A stretch of DNA of 64,000 nucleotides. Origin: Anseranas semipalmata. Its lineage: Eukaryota > Chordata > Aves > Anseriformes > Anseranatidae. The notes below the pieces were generated by a model that saw only the letters and a list, made by a program, of their open reading frames with translations, ran no database searches and had not been told where the DNA came from. The stretch is taken from the NCBI GenBank assembly GCA_013399115.1, contig VXAA01000613.1:762025-826024 (forward strand), written 5' to 3'. The translations under genes were made by a program, and so were the position numbers. The stretch's first letter is position 1. Each line of letters begins with the position of its first letter. Below are positions 1 through 12,700 of the stretch, piece by piece.

Positions 1-1735
1 GGAAGAAAAAAAGTGATATTTTAGCTGTGTGGGAGATTTGGCCAAGTTGTAAGGTTTTTTTTTGTTTTTTTTTTTAATGCAGACATATAGCACAACTCCC
101 CTGGAAATCCATGGGGATGCCTTCACATTCAGCAAATTAAGCTCCCTGTCAGAACTGCTTGTCACTTTTCTTACACCACATTAAAAAAAAGATGTGTGTT
201 CCTGATGGTTTGTCTGTCTTGCTACAGTTTGAGTTCAGTTGTCAGGCTCGCAGATAGTGTAGTCAAGTCTCTCATACTGAGAGATTAGTAGACTAGGTTA
301 TTGAAAATGGTTCTGGGTTCACATGTATCTTGAGTCTAAAAGGTGTGAATTTAAACTTTTTTAAAAAGTACTAGCTGCCAATGCAGTAAAATATATTTTA
401 TAAGACTATGATCCCTATATGTCCCTTACGGGATAAAATTTTATTGTTTTTAAGCTATGGTTTAAAGTTTTTATATGAGGGCTTCAGTTGCTTCTTGGTT
501 GCTGGCTTTCCCCTCCAGCCCCAGGATATAAGAGCACTGAGACTATTGCCAGTCTCTCTCTGAGACGCACCATGAAGCATTTTATATGCAAATAGAACGG
601 GAGCTTTGTGCACCCTGCAGGGATGGAGAGAATGCAGATGTAGGAGCACGTGTTGCTTCTAGATCCATTGTAACTTCCACACCATCAGAATATGGAAAAT
701 AGCTAATTTTCATTCAGATCGATTAAGTTCGAGTTTTGCGTACAAGGTGAAACCCAGCTTTGGAGGGTTCTCATCTCCAATTATGGACATAATAAATTCC
801 ATAGCATCTTGATGACAGATAAGAGGGTTCAAGGCCAGACTGTGCCTCAGCCACCTCAGAGGTCCCTAGTAATTAGCGTCAGTTCACAGTATTTGAGGAA
901 ATGTACCATAAAAAACAAATGTGATTTTTTTTTTTAATGCAACAGTACTTACTGCTCTGGGTTTTTGTTAACTCAATGTGTGCTATCACAGTAATTCAGT
1001 GCCCCACAGGTCTCAACTACAAATCTGGTTGCACTAAAAAAAAAAGCCGAGTCAGTTTCTGGTGCTGCCAGCCTGTGTGGCATCTGTACCTACAGTCTTC
1101 CTGAGGGTTGCTGAAGTCCCCAGAGGAGTGATTTTGTTTAAGCATTCATTTAGCTGATGCATGCTTTTGATATTCTGACTTATAGCCCTGGCTACACAAA
1201 TTTTTTGGACAGCTTCTTTGCCCTGTTCCTGCAGTGCCTTTGCTCTAGGTGCTGCCCTGTGGTGAAACCCTGAAGAGGGAAAGAGTAAAGCTGGAGGAAA
1301 AATGTGAATTAAATTATTGTTGGGCTTCTTTGTGCATTTTAGTAACAGTGAAACCCCCTTAACTGTGCCAGTCTCCGGTCACCAGCCGTATATCCAGTCG
1401 TCATCTCATCCACAGTACAGCTTCTCTTGTTGATGCTGGCCACAGCTAGATTACTTGGCATGTTTATTGACTTAACAGAATTGTTTTTTGGTTTTGGTTT
1501 TTAATGTATACGATGTTTAAATACACTTCACATTTTATATAATACTATCTGGCTATTAGTATTTTTCAGGAACCATAGTTCTTGGTGGCTATATATATTT
1601 TTGTGACTTTTTTTGTAAACTAAGTGCCGTTTCAACGTTACAATCATTTTTAGAGTTATTGTAATCAATGTGAATATCATGTTTTTTCAAATCTGTTCTG
1701 AGCCTGTAGTGTTTGCTTTGTGATCATATGTGTAA

Positions 1736-1743
1736 TGTATATA
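1736..1743 (+). promoter_or_regulatory. Pumilio recognition element in the putative 3' UTR
   Basis: TGTATATA equals the UGUANAUA consensus bound by PUM1/PUM2, which usually shortens mRNA life. It matters only if this stretch is indeed 3' UTR on the plus strand. Confidence 0.35.
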
Positions 1744-2243
1744 TTCTGTATAGTTACATTGTATTGAAATACTAGCTTGTTTGATATAAGAAAAGTATGT
1801 ATTGGGTACCTTTTTGCTAGCCTGGTTGTTTAATCTTTAAAAAAAAATGTTCTAAAATACAAAAAAAATTATCCAAACTGGTCCCATTATAGGTCAAAAT
1901 TAAGGGGGGAGAAAAACTAGTTTTGAGTGTCTTTGGATAGAAACATGAAGCTAAGATTTTTCATTAAAATATTAATGTTTTATGGAGTATATCTTTGCTT
2001 TGTGTCATTCTTTAACTACACCAGACTTTGTCTTATGTACAAAAGACTTGACCCTGTGTAAGAAGGTGCAGCTCTGTTGCTAGAGCTACATTCTCTTATA
2101 ACTTTTGCTTATAATTAGTCTCTAAATAGTTGAATATGAGGAGAACTCGCTATTGCTCAAGCTGTCTTTGGAGGGAAGGTAGTTTAAAACAAACTAAGCA
2201 TTAATAAATGATTGGAGAAGATACATGAGTAAAGAGTATTAAG

Positions 2244-2249
2244 AATAAA
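2244..2249 (+). terminator. Candidate distal polyadenylation signal AATAAA
   Basis: AATAAA lies 36 bases after another AATAAA (2203-2208), followed by GTTGTTTAATTTTCC and further T-rich sequence. The pair is the most convincing 3' end for the left-edge transcript. Confidence 0.4.
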
Positions 2250-2270
2250 GTACACGTTGTTTAATTTTCC

Positions 2271-5200
2271 ATTGTATATTACATTTCCTTTTGTTAATGT
2301 TCTCTTTTAGGCTGCATTCTGCAAAAGCAGTGGGGCCATCTTTTGAATGGGGCTTTATTGATGGAAAGCCAGCCAAGAATGAGCCTAATCAAATTAGTCA
2401 AAGCAGAAGATGTTTAAAAAGGACAGTAGACAGAGTCATCGTGATCACAGCCATGAGCTTCAAAATAGTCATGAAACAGCCAAGAGTCATGGGACTTAAA
2501 ATATACCTCTGCTGTTTCTGGCAACCCTTGCAATTAAATTAATTTGCCTCCTACAGACCCACCTGTCTGACCGAGCAGGAATGCCGGCTGGATCAACACA
2601 TAGCTAGGGCACAGGTAGGAAAATGGAAGTTTTGTAATTACTTGGCTGAAATGATTATAACTCTGCCCAGTAACCTATATGAATAACAAGCAGGTTGACA
2701 TGATTAATACACTAGAAGTCAAATTGTGTTCAGCATCTGACATGAGAGTGAAAAAAAAAAAATGGAAAAGCATTCCAGAATGCAGCGTAAGCAGCCACAA
2801 TGAACTTAGGATAGAGGGGGTTGAGAGTTCCTAAATTCCAAGTTCTCGTGTTCCTCAGGAGCTTGTGTAGGGACAGAAGTATCAATAGCATAATTGGAAG
2901 GGGGAACATGTCTAGGGACATGTCTAGGCTTTGGAGAGAATCAAATAGTAAAATGTAAAGGCTTTGATTCCATTGTTCTCCTGCAAAAGAAAGAGTTTAG
3001 TTGCTCTGAAGACAGTCAGACTGCAGTTAGGAGTATGCAGTGATATTTAGCAGACCATTACAAAACTAAAGCCTGTATGACTGTATATGAACATACACTG
3101 TCATAAAGCTGAGGCAAGACTGTTAAAGTGCATGCCTTTGATGGATATCGAGGTTCAGCCTTGTGACTGAAGTGGATTTCTGCAAAGCACAGCCATATGT
3201 TTTAGTATGAAGGATCTTTTGGAGATCCTTAACAAAGCAAGTGTATGCTATCAAAGTTTTTCTGTGGATTACTTACAGCATTTAAACATTTTATTCCTGA
3301 CAGTAATGAAGTACCATTTCTTTTGCACAGAGAAGAGCAGCTGAGATGAGATTGAATTCATAGCTACCGAGAATGTAGTAGAGCAGGGAACAGAGCTCTC
3401 CCAGGGCTTACTGCACCATTCCTGCGTATGTGATATCCTGGTGAAAATGGAGCTGCTAAGAGAAACCTGGCCTGGATCACGTATAAAGTGCTTTTCACAA
3501 GCTGCTTGTGCATGCAGCATCTCCAGAGTACTGAGCATAAGTCTGTCATCACCATTCTTAGAGCGCAGATTGCGGTGAGACCATGAGCAAGCAGAGCAGG
3601 GGTAAGTGCGTACACTAGAGCCTTGGTTACAGCTCAGAGCTCTTCTGAGAAGTAGTTTTCAGTCATTCTGATTTTGGGATATGTTAACACTTTTCAGGGA
3701 AGATGTGGACCTTCTTGTATAGCAGATGAGCACTTACTGATAGTAGCCCTGATTTTTGTAGTTGCCTTTCACAAATCCTTTAGAAACAGGCCACAAACTC
3801 CCAGTGAAAAACATGTGTTGAAAAACCACTCTAAAGGCTTGAGTTAGTCTTTGATCGTGAGTTGTCTTTGTCTCAGTCATGAGGTCTCCTCGTGAAAATA
3901 CAAGAACAACTCATGGGGCATCTATTTGTATATCTCACATGAACCTTCTATCAGAATTTTGAAGTTACTGATCTCAGCATAAGAGAGCTCCTTTGCTCAA
4001 CTGTGTGTTAATTTGTGTGGCTGTGCCACTATCACTGACTCTTAGATCCCCTCATGTTTTGAATACAACTGTTCTTTATAGTTGTGATTGGATTTACTTG
4101 GGAGTATCTCTGAGAATACATCTGCTGCATCTGGCTAAACTGCATTCCCAGTCTTCCATATGCTTGCATAAAGCTAGATGCTTAGGTCTTGTGTTTTGTA
4201 ATGCTTCCATCATTTAGAAGATAAGTTTTTTTTTCTCACAAAGTACTGCTTGTTCCTCTGTACACGCACACGCGTGCACACAATCTGTATGTGCTCATTC
4301 AGAAGGAATTTTGAACAACGAACGTACAAAAACATCGATTGACCAACTCTTTCCTTGCCGCTTCCCTACAGCTGGTATTACTATGCTTTTCTTAGTTAAT
4401 TCTCAATTGGATGAAACACATCAGTAGCTTAAGACTCCAGCAAGAACCTTGCTTCACTTTTCTCTTAGCCCTTGCAAACTTCTCTTGCGTTTGGAGTGAA
4501 AAGCAGAGGCATGGTTTTGTGTGATCCTGTACTCATCCCTAAACAAGCTTCTCCTCCACAGAGAGGCAGGACTTATGGACAAGATATTCATCGTAAGGAA
4601 GCAGACATATTTTGTGGTCTTGAGATATTTTTTTTGGAGGAGGGAAATGTTGATGGTACTTCAGCATAGTTTTCTCTTTATTTTTTTCTTCACATAGACT
4701 GACATTTTCCAGACCATTTCTAAGAAAAGCCAATGTCAATTACAAATTACTGTTAAGCATGAAGTAGCATCGAATAAATATGGGCAGTATTCATTTATGC
4801 CAAAACAAAATGCTGTCCTTAATTATTTGTTGGACTGCAGTGCAGTATAACTTTCAAACTATCCTGGACCCAAGATATCCGTGAGTATGCCCCTGGCACT
4901 CAAATCTCTAGAAAAACAGAAAACTAGTGGTAAAACGGATGATCAGAATTCTTTGCAGAGAAGGGAGACGTCTCCCAGGTAAGTACACCGCTGAGTCAAA
5001 GAAGAATGAACAGAAATGTTGGGAGAGGAGCAAGGAGACCACGATGCATTTATGGGCTGGTGGAGGAGATGACTCAATTCCAGGACCATTTTTATGTATA
5101 AATGAAGAAGGCATTTTGACATGCACAGAAGGAGAAATGATCCCTCAGGGTTTGCTACTGCATCGCTGAAGGGTAACAGTCCACTGGCTTCAGAAGAGCA

Positions 5201-8200
5201 AGGTAAATTACAGTCCCAGTCCACTTAAGCATTTAAATAGTTGGCCTTTCCAGAAATGTGTTTAAATTGCTCCTTAACAGCTTACCCATTTTGTGAACTT
5301 TACTTCTGCTAGTTGCCTCTCTGACTCAGCACAGTGTATTTTATATCTTGTGTATTAACAGGGTGCACAGAACTGTTTTTGGAGAGTTTATGTGCATAAA
5401 CAGACCCTTGCACTGTGTAAAACAGAACTGGAGAGAAAAGACACCAAAGCACAGGATTAATAGACATCAGAGTTTGGAAAACCAAAACATCTCTCCAGGG
5501 TTGAACTTCATCTTCCCACAATTTAAATGAGAAAAATAACAAAAATCCTAACAGAACCTTTTATATAACTTCAGTGTGCCAGTGATCAGTTTCAGGGTTG
5601 ACGTGACAGCAATTATAAACAACAGTTATGCAACTGCCTCCTTGATTGAATTGAAATTAATACAGAGAAAGAAAGAGCCAAACAAAAAGAAGTGGCTTTG
5701 GGTTGACTTGATATGTTTTAAATAAATAAGAAATGCTCAGATCTGCCTCTTTTTCAGAAGTGAGCACAAGCCCAGGATGAAAAATCTTGAAGAACAGAGA
5801 AAGTGAACTGCTCTTAAAAATTCTATTTGTGTTAGAGGCAGAATTTTGTTTATCTTCTAAGACTTGCAGTTTTTTTTTTAATCCATCAGTGAGGTAATTC
5901 AACATTTTAATTTTGTTTGAGTTCATTCTGTTTTAAAATTCCTTTTAAAAATGTTTAACACATTGTTTTATTGGGTATTGCAATTGCAATGTCACTGATT
6001 CATACTGCAGTGAAGGTCCACAAATACTTGTATGCATACACATTATTTCCTCCACTTGCCATCTGGCAGGCATTCAGATGTTTTTGAGTGGAACTGAAGG
6101 CAACATGGCTGCTGCACATTGCACGCTCAGCATCTGGTATCTCAGAGAGGAATGCTTCCTTAGAGTGAATACCCATTTGGTAGTACATGAATTCATATAA
6201 ATAAAAACACAGGGAAGTTCTTTGTCCAGCTGGCTGTACTGGCAAAGCCCAAGTCCTGCCTCTATTGTTAGAGGAGTTGTACCTGACTCATTTTCTATGA
6301 TCCATCTGGTAGAGGCAGGATGCAATTACTGTACATAGCCATTAAAGGTTTAGTGCAGACGTGAGCTAACCTCCTGGAATTAATTTGCAATTGTGAGGTA
6401 GATGTAGAAAACAATGCCAAGGTGGATCTCTTATCAAAGAAATTCTGTGGCTTTTCTGTTTCTCCAGTATTTTTCCTGCTGATCCAGGGAGCAGCACATT
6501 CAAGAAGAGATGGGGAACGGGAAATAAACCTGTTTCTTTGCTCATCCTTGCCTTTTCCACCTTGAGTGATAGGATGCAGAGAAGCCTCCAGCTTGTTGCT
6601 ACCACTGGGAGAGGAGGAAGCAGATTTTGGAGGCTCCTACGCAAAATGGGTTTGTTACACATCCCACTGATGTGCGTACTAGTGTGAGTCATCCAGTGAA
6701 TTTACTACCATGTATGCAACAGGTTCAGTGAGCAAAGTGCCAAAGAAAACCCACAGAATATAGCGCACTCACTATTCCTACATGCGCAATCAGCTGTGAT
6801 GAGCCTTTGTATTGGATTCTCTGCCAGATTTGCCACAAGTTTACATTGGACAAGTGGCCTCATCCCACGTAGCTTTATTGTTGAGGAAAAAAGCTGATCT
6901 CAAAGCTACCTATCTTAGCTGTTGAGTTTCCAAACGCCACTTGTTTACATTTGTCTTTCCTGGTCCAGTAAATCAGTTTTGCGTATTACCCTTGGTGTGC
7001 TGTTAGGTGACGTTAAGAGTGTGCTTTATGCTGCCATCTGACTGTCCTTGCTTGCCTTCCCTGCTTTCTTCATTTGGTCTGTTGCTGTGGATTGTAAAGG
7101 AGCAAGGAAAGAGTGAAAGCTCACATGGCCTTTGACATCTTTCCAGGCCAGTAATAAAGCAGTGGGAGGTTAAATTTTATGTTTTGCTTAGCCTTCCTCT
7201 CTGGAGACATGAAAAGAATTATAGGAGTTTGATCTATTGTGTGGCTAGGCAACTGTGATGGGTGCTTTATTAAAGTCTATAGCAATCAAGCTAACACAAA
7301 CCAGAACCTTTCTGTGTAGCTTTATGTAACCCTTTAAAAAGTGATGGATGTTTTGTGGCAGGAGTGGAGGGAAATCAGTAGGTTAGGTCAAACTGCACAA
7401 CATGATAACCAGAACAATTAATAGTACTTACTGTGAAATAGCAAGCTCTTGGCTCCTCAGATATTATACAGTTTATAAACCAGGACAGATTGCCTTTAAA
7501 GTATGGCTCTGATCAAAAGAGTGGCTATAGAGCCCTCAGTACAATAAAGCTGTTCCATGGAGATCATTCTTTTCCATGTCTGTGATGTTTTAAGTAGGTT
7601 TTTTTGCTACTGCTTTTGCCCCTCTTTGTCTCAGTGCAATAGGAGCAATGCAATTTGGGGGAAGGTAGCGGATTCCTTTCTTTCAAGAACTGGCAGCTGA
7701 ACCAGTTGCAATGGGGCCTTTTCCCCATTGGTTGCCATTTGTACAAATTCACTGAATCAGCTGCAGAGCTGTAACTGGGCATGATCTGTTTTTGTCTTTG
7801 TTCCTAGTGATGATGCCAGAAAGCTTCCAGCTTGAATTCCCATCTCAAAGTTGGTTTGCAGTACCTGTCTTTTGAAAAAGCTTTTCTGTTGTTTGCTGTC
7901 CAACACAGACGCTAAGCTGGATGTTGGGAAACACAAAGAACCTAACAGTGCAGAATACAACTTGCTTGACATACCCTGGTACATTTTCTTCTCCTTCAGC
8001 ACTTTGGCTGTTTTGATCCCTTTATTAACTCAAAACATTCCATTTTCTAGGTATCTGCTAGTAGACCAAGCAGTTACTTGTCTGTCTTCTTTCCTAAAAC
8101 CAGAAGAGGAGGAATCCAACCTCATCAGGAAGAATCAGAAGAGGGAAGAATCAAACCATAGCAGGAAGATTTAAATGGAAGAAGGCAATTCGTGCTGAAC

Positions 8201-9659
8201 AAGCATAATTCTTATCAACATATAAAAAAACCTCCAGGATCTCCTTGCCATCTCAGTCTATGCAGGGACTATAGGCGTAAGTCTGCACTCTGTCTTCTCA
8301 TGCAGTAACTTAGTGTTTTATGCAGTGCTTTGTGCTGTTATGGCTTTCTCTTACACAGGGTGCAGCCACATTATTTCAGGGTTTCTTGAGTTGTGAGATT
8401 GTCACAGAAGTGTTCTAGTGCACTTAAAGACTGAGGTCTTCATGCCTGCAACATTATTTGTACAACTGCATAACATTCAGTACTGTGTATTTTTTTATCA
8501 GGGGTGTCAAGTACATCCTCTTTTTCTCATTAAAGCTAACTCTATTCTTAAACTCCTGAAGGAGGAGGGACTGGGGTTAAGAAGAAGTGGAGTTAAGGTT
8601 TCCTAAAAGCGTCCTTTTTTTCCTGACTTGGAAGAAAAGGTATTTTCAAGACGTTAACATTTTTCACAAGGAAGACGCAGTTCCCTGCAGGACTCTGGCT
8701 TAGCCTCTTGGCAGGCTTGGGAAACCAGTACTCCCTTACTTGCATTCAAGTCATGTTTGGTAGTTTGGCTTTAGGTCAGAGGGGGTTTGTACTAGCTTTG
8801 AAGACTAGAAAACAATCCCTTATTTCTCCTTACGAAAACCCAAAGGAGCTGCATTGGAAGATGGGAACCCACTGTAAAAGTGCATCAAGAAGCCAGGTAT
8901 TTGCAGCCCTCTTTCAGATAAGCTATGTGTAGTTCCACTGCCATAACTGTGGAGCAAAGTGCTTGCCCTCACTGTTCTATTTATAGAAAACAACTATAAT
9001 ATCATTAGACCAGAAGAGAGGCTGGACTTATTAAATTGCATTACCATATTGGCAGAGTTTAGATTCCTGTCCTGGAAGAGTGTCCTTAACAAAACAATCT
9101 GCCTAATTACCCCTTGGTCCAGCAGCCCCGAGTGAGAGAAAACAGATTTTGCAAAGTAAAACCAGTTCAGCTGTTACCTTTCCAGTCCACTGTCCTTAAG
9201 CAAAGCAGTTGCATCTCTGCATAACCTTGTAGTGAATGAACTTCAACTCTCTCAGCCAAGTCTGAATTTAGCTTGTGTTTTTTTATCTCCAGAGGTGTTT
9301 CATTAGCTCAATTACAAGTGACATGTTCCACTATGCGCTGCTGACTGAAAAAACTCAGCCAACGTAAATCCCTCTCCAAATAGAATCCAATTAACCTCTT
9401 ACTCCCCCTTCCTTTAATCCCTTATGCCCCATGACTTGTTCAGAGCCGCTCCTTTTAAAGAAGGCCGAAATAAACTACTTGAGGTAACTATGCACTTAAC
9501 AACTGAGGTGTTTGTACTTGTTGTTTGGTTCAGTTGGGCTTGGGAGTATGCTGTTATTGTTCAAAAACCAAGAGCCTGTTTTTTTTTGTGATGGTGTCCA
9601 GTGATGGTTCTCTGTGGCACAAGTCACTGTTTGGGCAAGAGTCTGTCCCTAGGTTTGCT
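2271..9659. other. Intergenic, no gene recognised
   Basis: Open frames here are all under about 110 codons and none resembles a known family. A short splice-flanked segment at 2557-2614 is noted as a finding. An alternating purine-pyrimidine run, CACGCACACGCGTGCACACA, lies at about 4263-4282. About 9,250-9,440 is AT-rich with homeobox-type TAAT cores. Confidence 0.6.
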
Positions 9660-9775
9660 ATATAGGTATTTTCTGTGCCTCACTGTCCCCATCTGTAAAG
9701 GACGGGCAATGATCCCCGGTAACATTTAGAAAGGTTGTTGAACATGTTGGATGCAGACCACTGTGTAACTGCAGA
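9660..9775 (+). mobile_element. MIR/CORE-SINE-like relic
   Basis: The order CTGTGCCTCACTGTCCCCAT, CTGTAAAGGACGGGCAATGA, then AAAGGTTGTTGAAC follows the MIR core (TGCCTCAGTTTCC-CATCTGTAAAATGGG-GGGTTGTTG). It is heavily diverged. Confidence 0.5.
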
Positions 9776-12700
9776 GACCACACAGGGATGTAAATGGTGT
9801 TATGAACATGCTTGCTAACGATTCATTTCGCTTATAGGCACTTCAGATCCTGGTTAAGCACTGTACGTGGTTAAGGTGCCTGGGTGTTGCACTGGCTTCC
9901 TCCCTGGGGCTGAGTTTTGCCCTAGATCCATTAATGTTTTGGCAGCAGTGTTTCCTTGCTGGTGTTGTCAAGACAGTTAGATGCTGAAGTCATCGGTAAG
10001 GCATATAACCCTAAATGGATAGGTTGGATCAGTGACCTACTTTAACATACAAGTCTTGCACAAGTCTGACCTTCTCCCCATGATCCGCCCTGAGACCTCA
10101 GCAGCACAGCCCATTTCAAAGCATCCCCTGTGTTGCTCTGGTCATGTGTTGAAGGCTTACTAGCAAGGCAGCAAGTCCATCAGCTGGGGCCAGGAGCTGT
10201 GATTTGGAAACCTTGAGTGCTTGATTAGGCTACAGGCTTGCTTTGCAAATCCACACAAACATCTCATTTTCCTGATTTTTTTTCCATTGTGTCCACAGTC
10301 TGTGTCCTGAAGAACTTATATTCCATGTGAGTTAGTGGTAGGATTATTACTGGCATTTTGTCTGCTTGCATGCTCCAGTGAGATCTCAGTCTGGGTTGAG
10401 ATTTAGGCTGCGGCAGATATTGGGTTTTGTTTTGTTCTGTTAGCAGAAGGTTATTTTTAAAATAATGTTTAAATAATATTTTTTTAATAATGTTTAAATT
10501 TGTTTTCATCTTATAAGCATTTTCCTCCAAATAAGATACAACAAATAAGCAGTAACCCTCAGAGAAAGAGTGGTATAAATGTGCTATTGGGGACAAACTA
10601 GCCCTGTGGAGTGATGAGAACAGGTTCCAACAGAGGTAAGCAGAGGTTCTCAGCAGCAGGGCTGAGGCCCTGCACCCCATAAGCTGAGAAATACAGTCAA
10701 AGACATAAAGAAAGACTCAATCTCTTCCGATAATGATGCTCTGCGCGTTTTGTGGGTCTTGGATTAGCATGACCAAACTCTCTGCGTTCCAAGCAAAGCT
10801 AGTTTTGGAAGTGTTGCTACAAACTGCAACATGAAGTTTCGTGTCTTTGTCGGGTTTCGCTTTTTATTCCTTTAAGTTTGAATTGCCTGACAGACTTGTT
10901 TCCTAAAAGCCTGGTGTGTGGACGGACATTGTGGGTGCCATATTACTGCCCAAAATGATTTAGGGTATTATGGGGGATAGACTAGAAAAGTAGGCATCAG
11001 TCTTGGGAGTGCTGAGAGGTTCTGGATGGTAGTCAGAATGAGTGTCAACATGGTGTTTTGGTGGGGTAACACAGGCAAGTTGTCCAGACTGGTGCGTGCC
11101 TGTATTTATATATGTGCGTGCATTTGTGCAGCTTGTCGAGTGAGAATACAGGATGAATGCTCTGTAACGTGGGAAGGCAGCGATGAGGCTATACTTAACT
11201 GCAAAGTCAATACAGAGAGAACTAGTCTGGTCAGGTTTTCCACAGACAATTATCTATTTATTCTCTTCATGTAACATCTCTAAATCCTTTTTTGGTTTTT
11301 CTGCTTTTAATTCCTTTCTCCTTCCCTAAGCTGAACATCTATCCTTCCTATCTCCCGCTGCCTAAAGCCCATTCATGCCAGTGGTCCCAGCAGCCTTCAG
11401 ACAAAGCACGTGCCTCCCCGTTTGCCTTGCCATCAAAAACAGCAGGCTTCTCCTCCCTTTGCTGCACCCCAGGCAGCTCAGGACTGTTGGCTGCTCACCG
11501 AGTGTATGCAGTTTCTCTGCTCCGGGCCCAGCTAATGAGTCTGGGTTTTACATAGCAATGGGCCCAATCCCAACCCTGAGCTAAGCCTGCCTGGAGGTGC
11601 TTTCCCCATCTCCTGAATCAGGCTGAGACATTCACAGGTGTCTGTCCAGCTCAAAGTATGGGTGAACCACATCCCCCAGTGCTTTGCGCTGTTTGAAATC
11701 CACACAGCATTTCTGTGGCTTAAGCCTATTTCTTCATTTAACATTCTCATTTCTTGGGGATGTTTTGTTTCTGCCTATCCCCTTAAGAGGTCAAGTGCTT
11801 CCACAGGGAGGTTAGCCTGTAGCTTTCCATGCACCCAGACTACTTCATGCACGAGTGAATTTGTTCTGTGATAGTACAGCCGAGCAGGCAAAACCACAAG
11901 TAAATCAGACTGGGGTTTTTTTTCCACTTTTAATAACAGTTTACTATTCTGTAAGTGCATGTAAAGCACATGCCCTATTCCCCCAGCCAAGGAGCTTGAC
12001 AGCTTGTCAGCAAGAACTACCATAGGTCTAGAGTGACTGATTTATACAAGTAAAAGCACACGTGCCAAGACCTGGCAGCAGCTTGCTCTTTTTTTTTTTG
12101 TAATGACTTGGCAACCCTCTCTCTTCTCCTTCATCCAAACTTTTGCCTTTTATAGTCTTTGAATAACGCTTTTTTTTTTTTTTTTAAATGTATGTAGCAG
12201 TTTCCCCTCCCTTCTCTTTCAGCCATTTGCTCTCCTTATCTGAATTGGCCATGGGACAGGGGATCTTGGCGTCACAACAAGCAGTTCTTGACTGAGGACA
12301 CACAATCACAAACACGACTGCACGTGGACTCATGTTTTTGAGCATGGTAGTGGGTCACTAGGAATTCGTAACACTTTCTTACCTGTGCTCTGATATTCCC
12401 ATGCTCGTATCTTGTGTGTGCTTATGCTAAAACTCTCCTTCGTAGAAGCATATGCACATATGTGAATTCACATTGGTGCAATCAAGCATTTATTAACATT
12501 GATTCTCATGTTCTCAGAATTACACAAATTTGTCTGCGTTATCCAAGTGGGAGTTCTTACACGTGTGCACACACAAGCTTGTATAAGCCACCCTGCATAA
12601 CTGCATGACCTCCAACATAGGTTCAAACTTGATTATGTATAAGGGTTTATTGATTTGCTCTTTCTCACTCAAGTCTCCATTCAGGTATGGGCTTATACAC

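Larger units (their letters stand above)
1..2270 (+). other. Probable 3' UTR end of an upstream gene converging on ST14 (ZBTB44 by synteny)
   Basis: This stretch is AT-rich with no long open frame. It has T runs, a perfect Pumilio element TGTATATA at 1736-1743, and AATAAA hexamers at 791, 2203 and 2244; the last is followed by T-rich sequence. In mammals ZBTB44 and ST14 are convergent neighbours, so a plus-strand ZBTB44 3' UTR would be expected here. No coding sequence of it lies in the window, so the name is an inference from synteny. Confidence 0.45.

Noticed and set aside
2291..2542. 83-codon plus-strand frame near the left edge
   Set aside because: An AG acceptor precedes it, but there is no recognisable domain, and the frame could not be tied to ZBTB44 or any other family.
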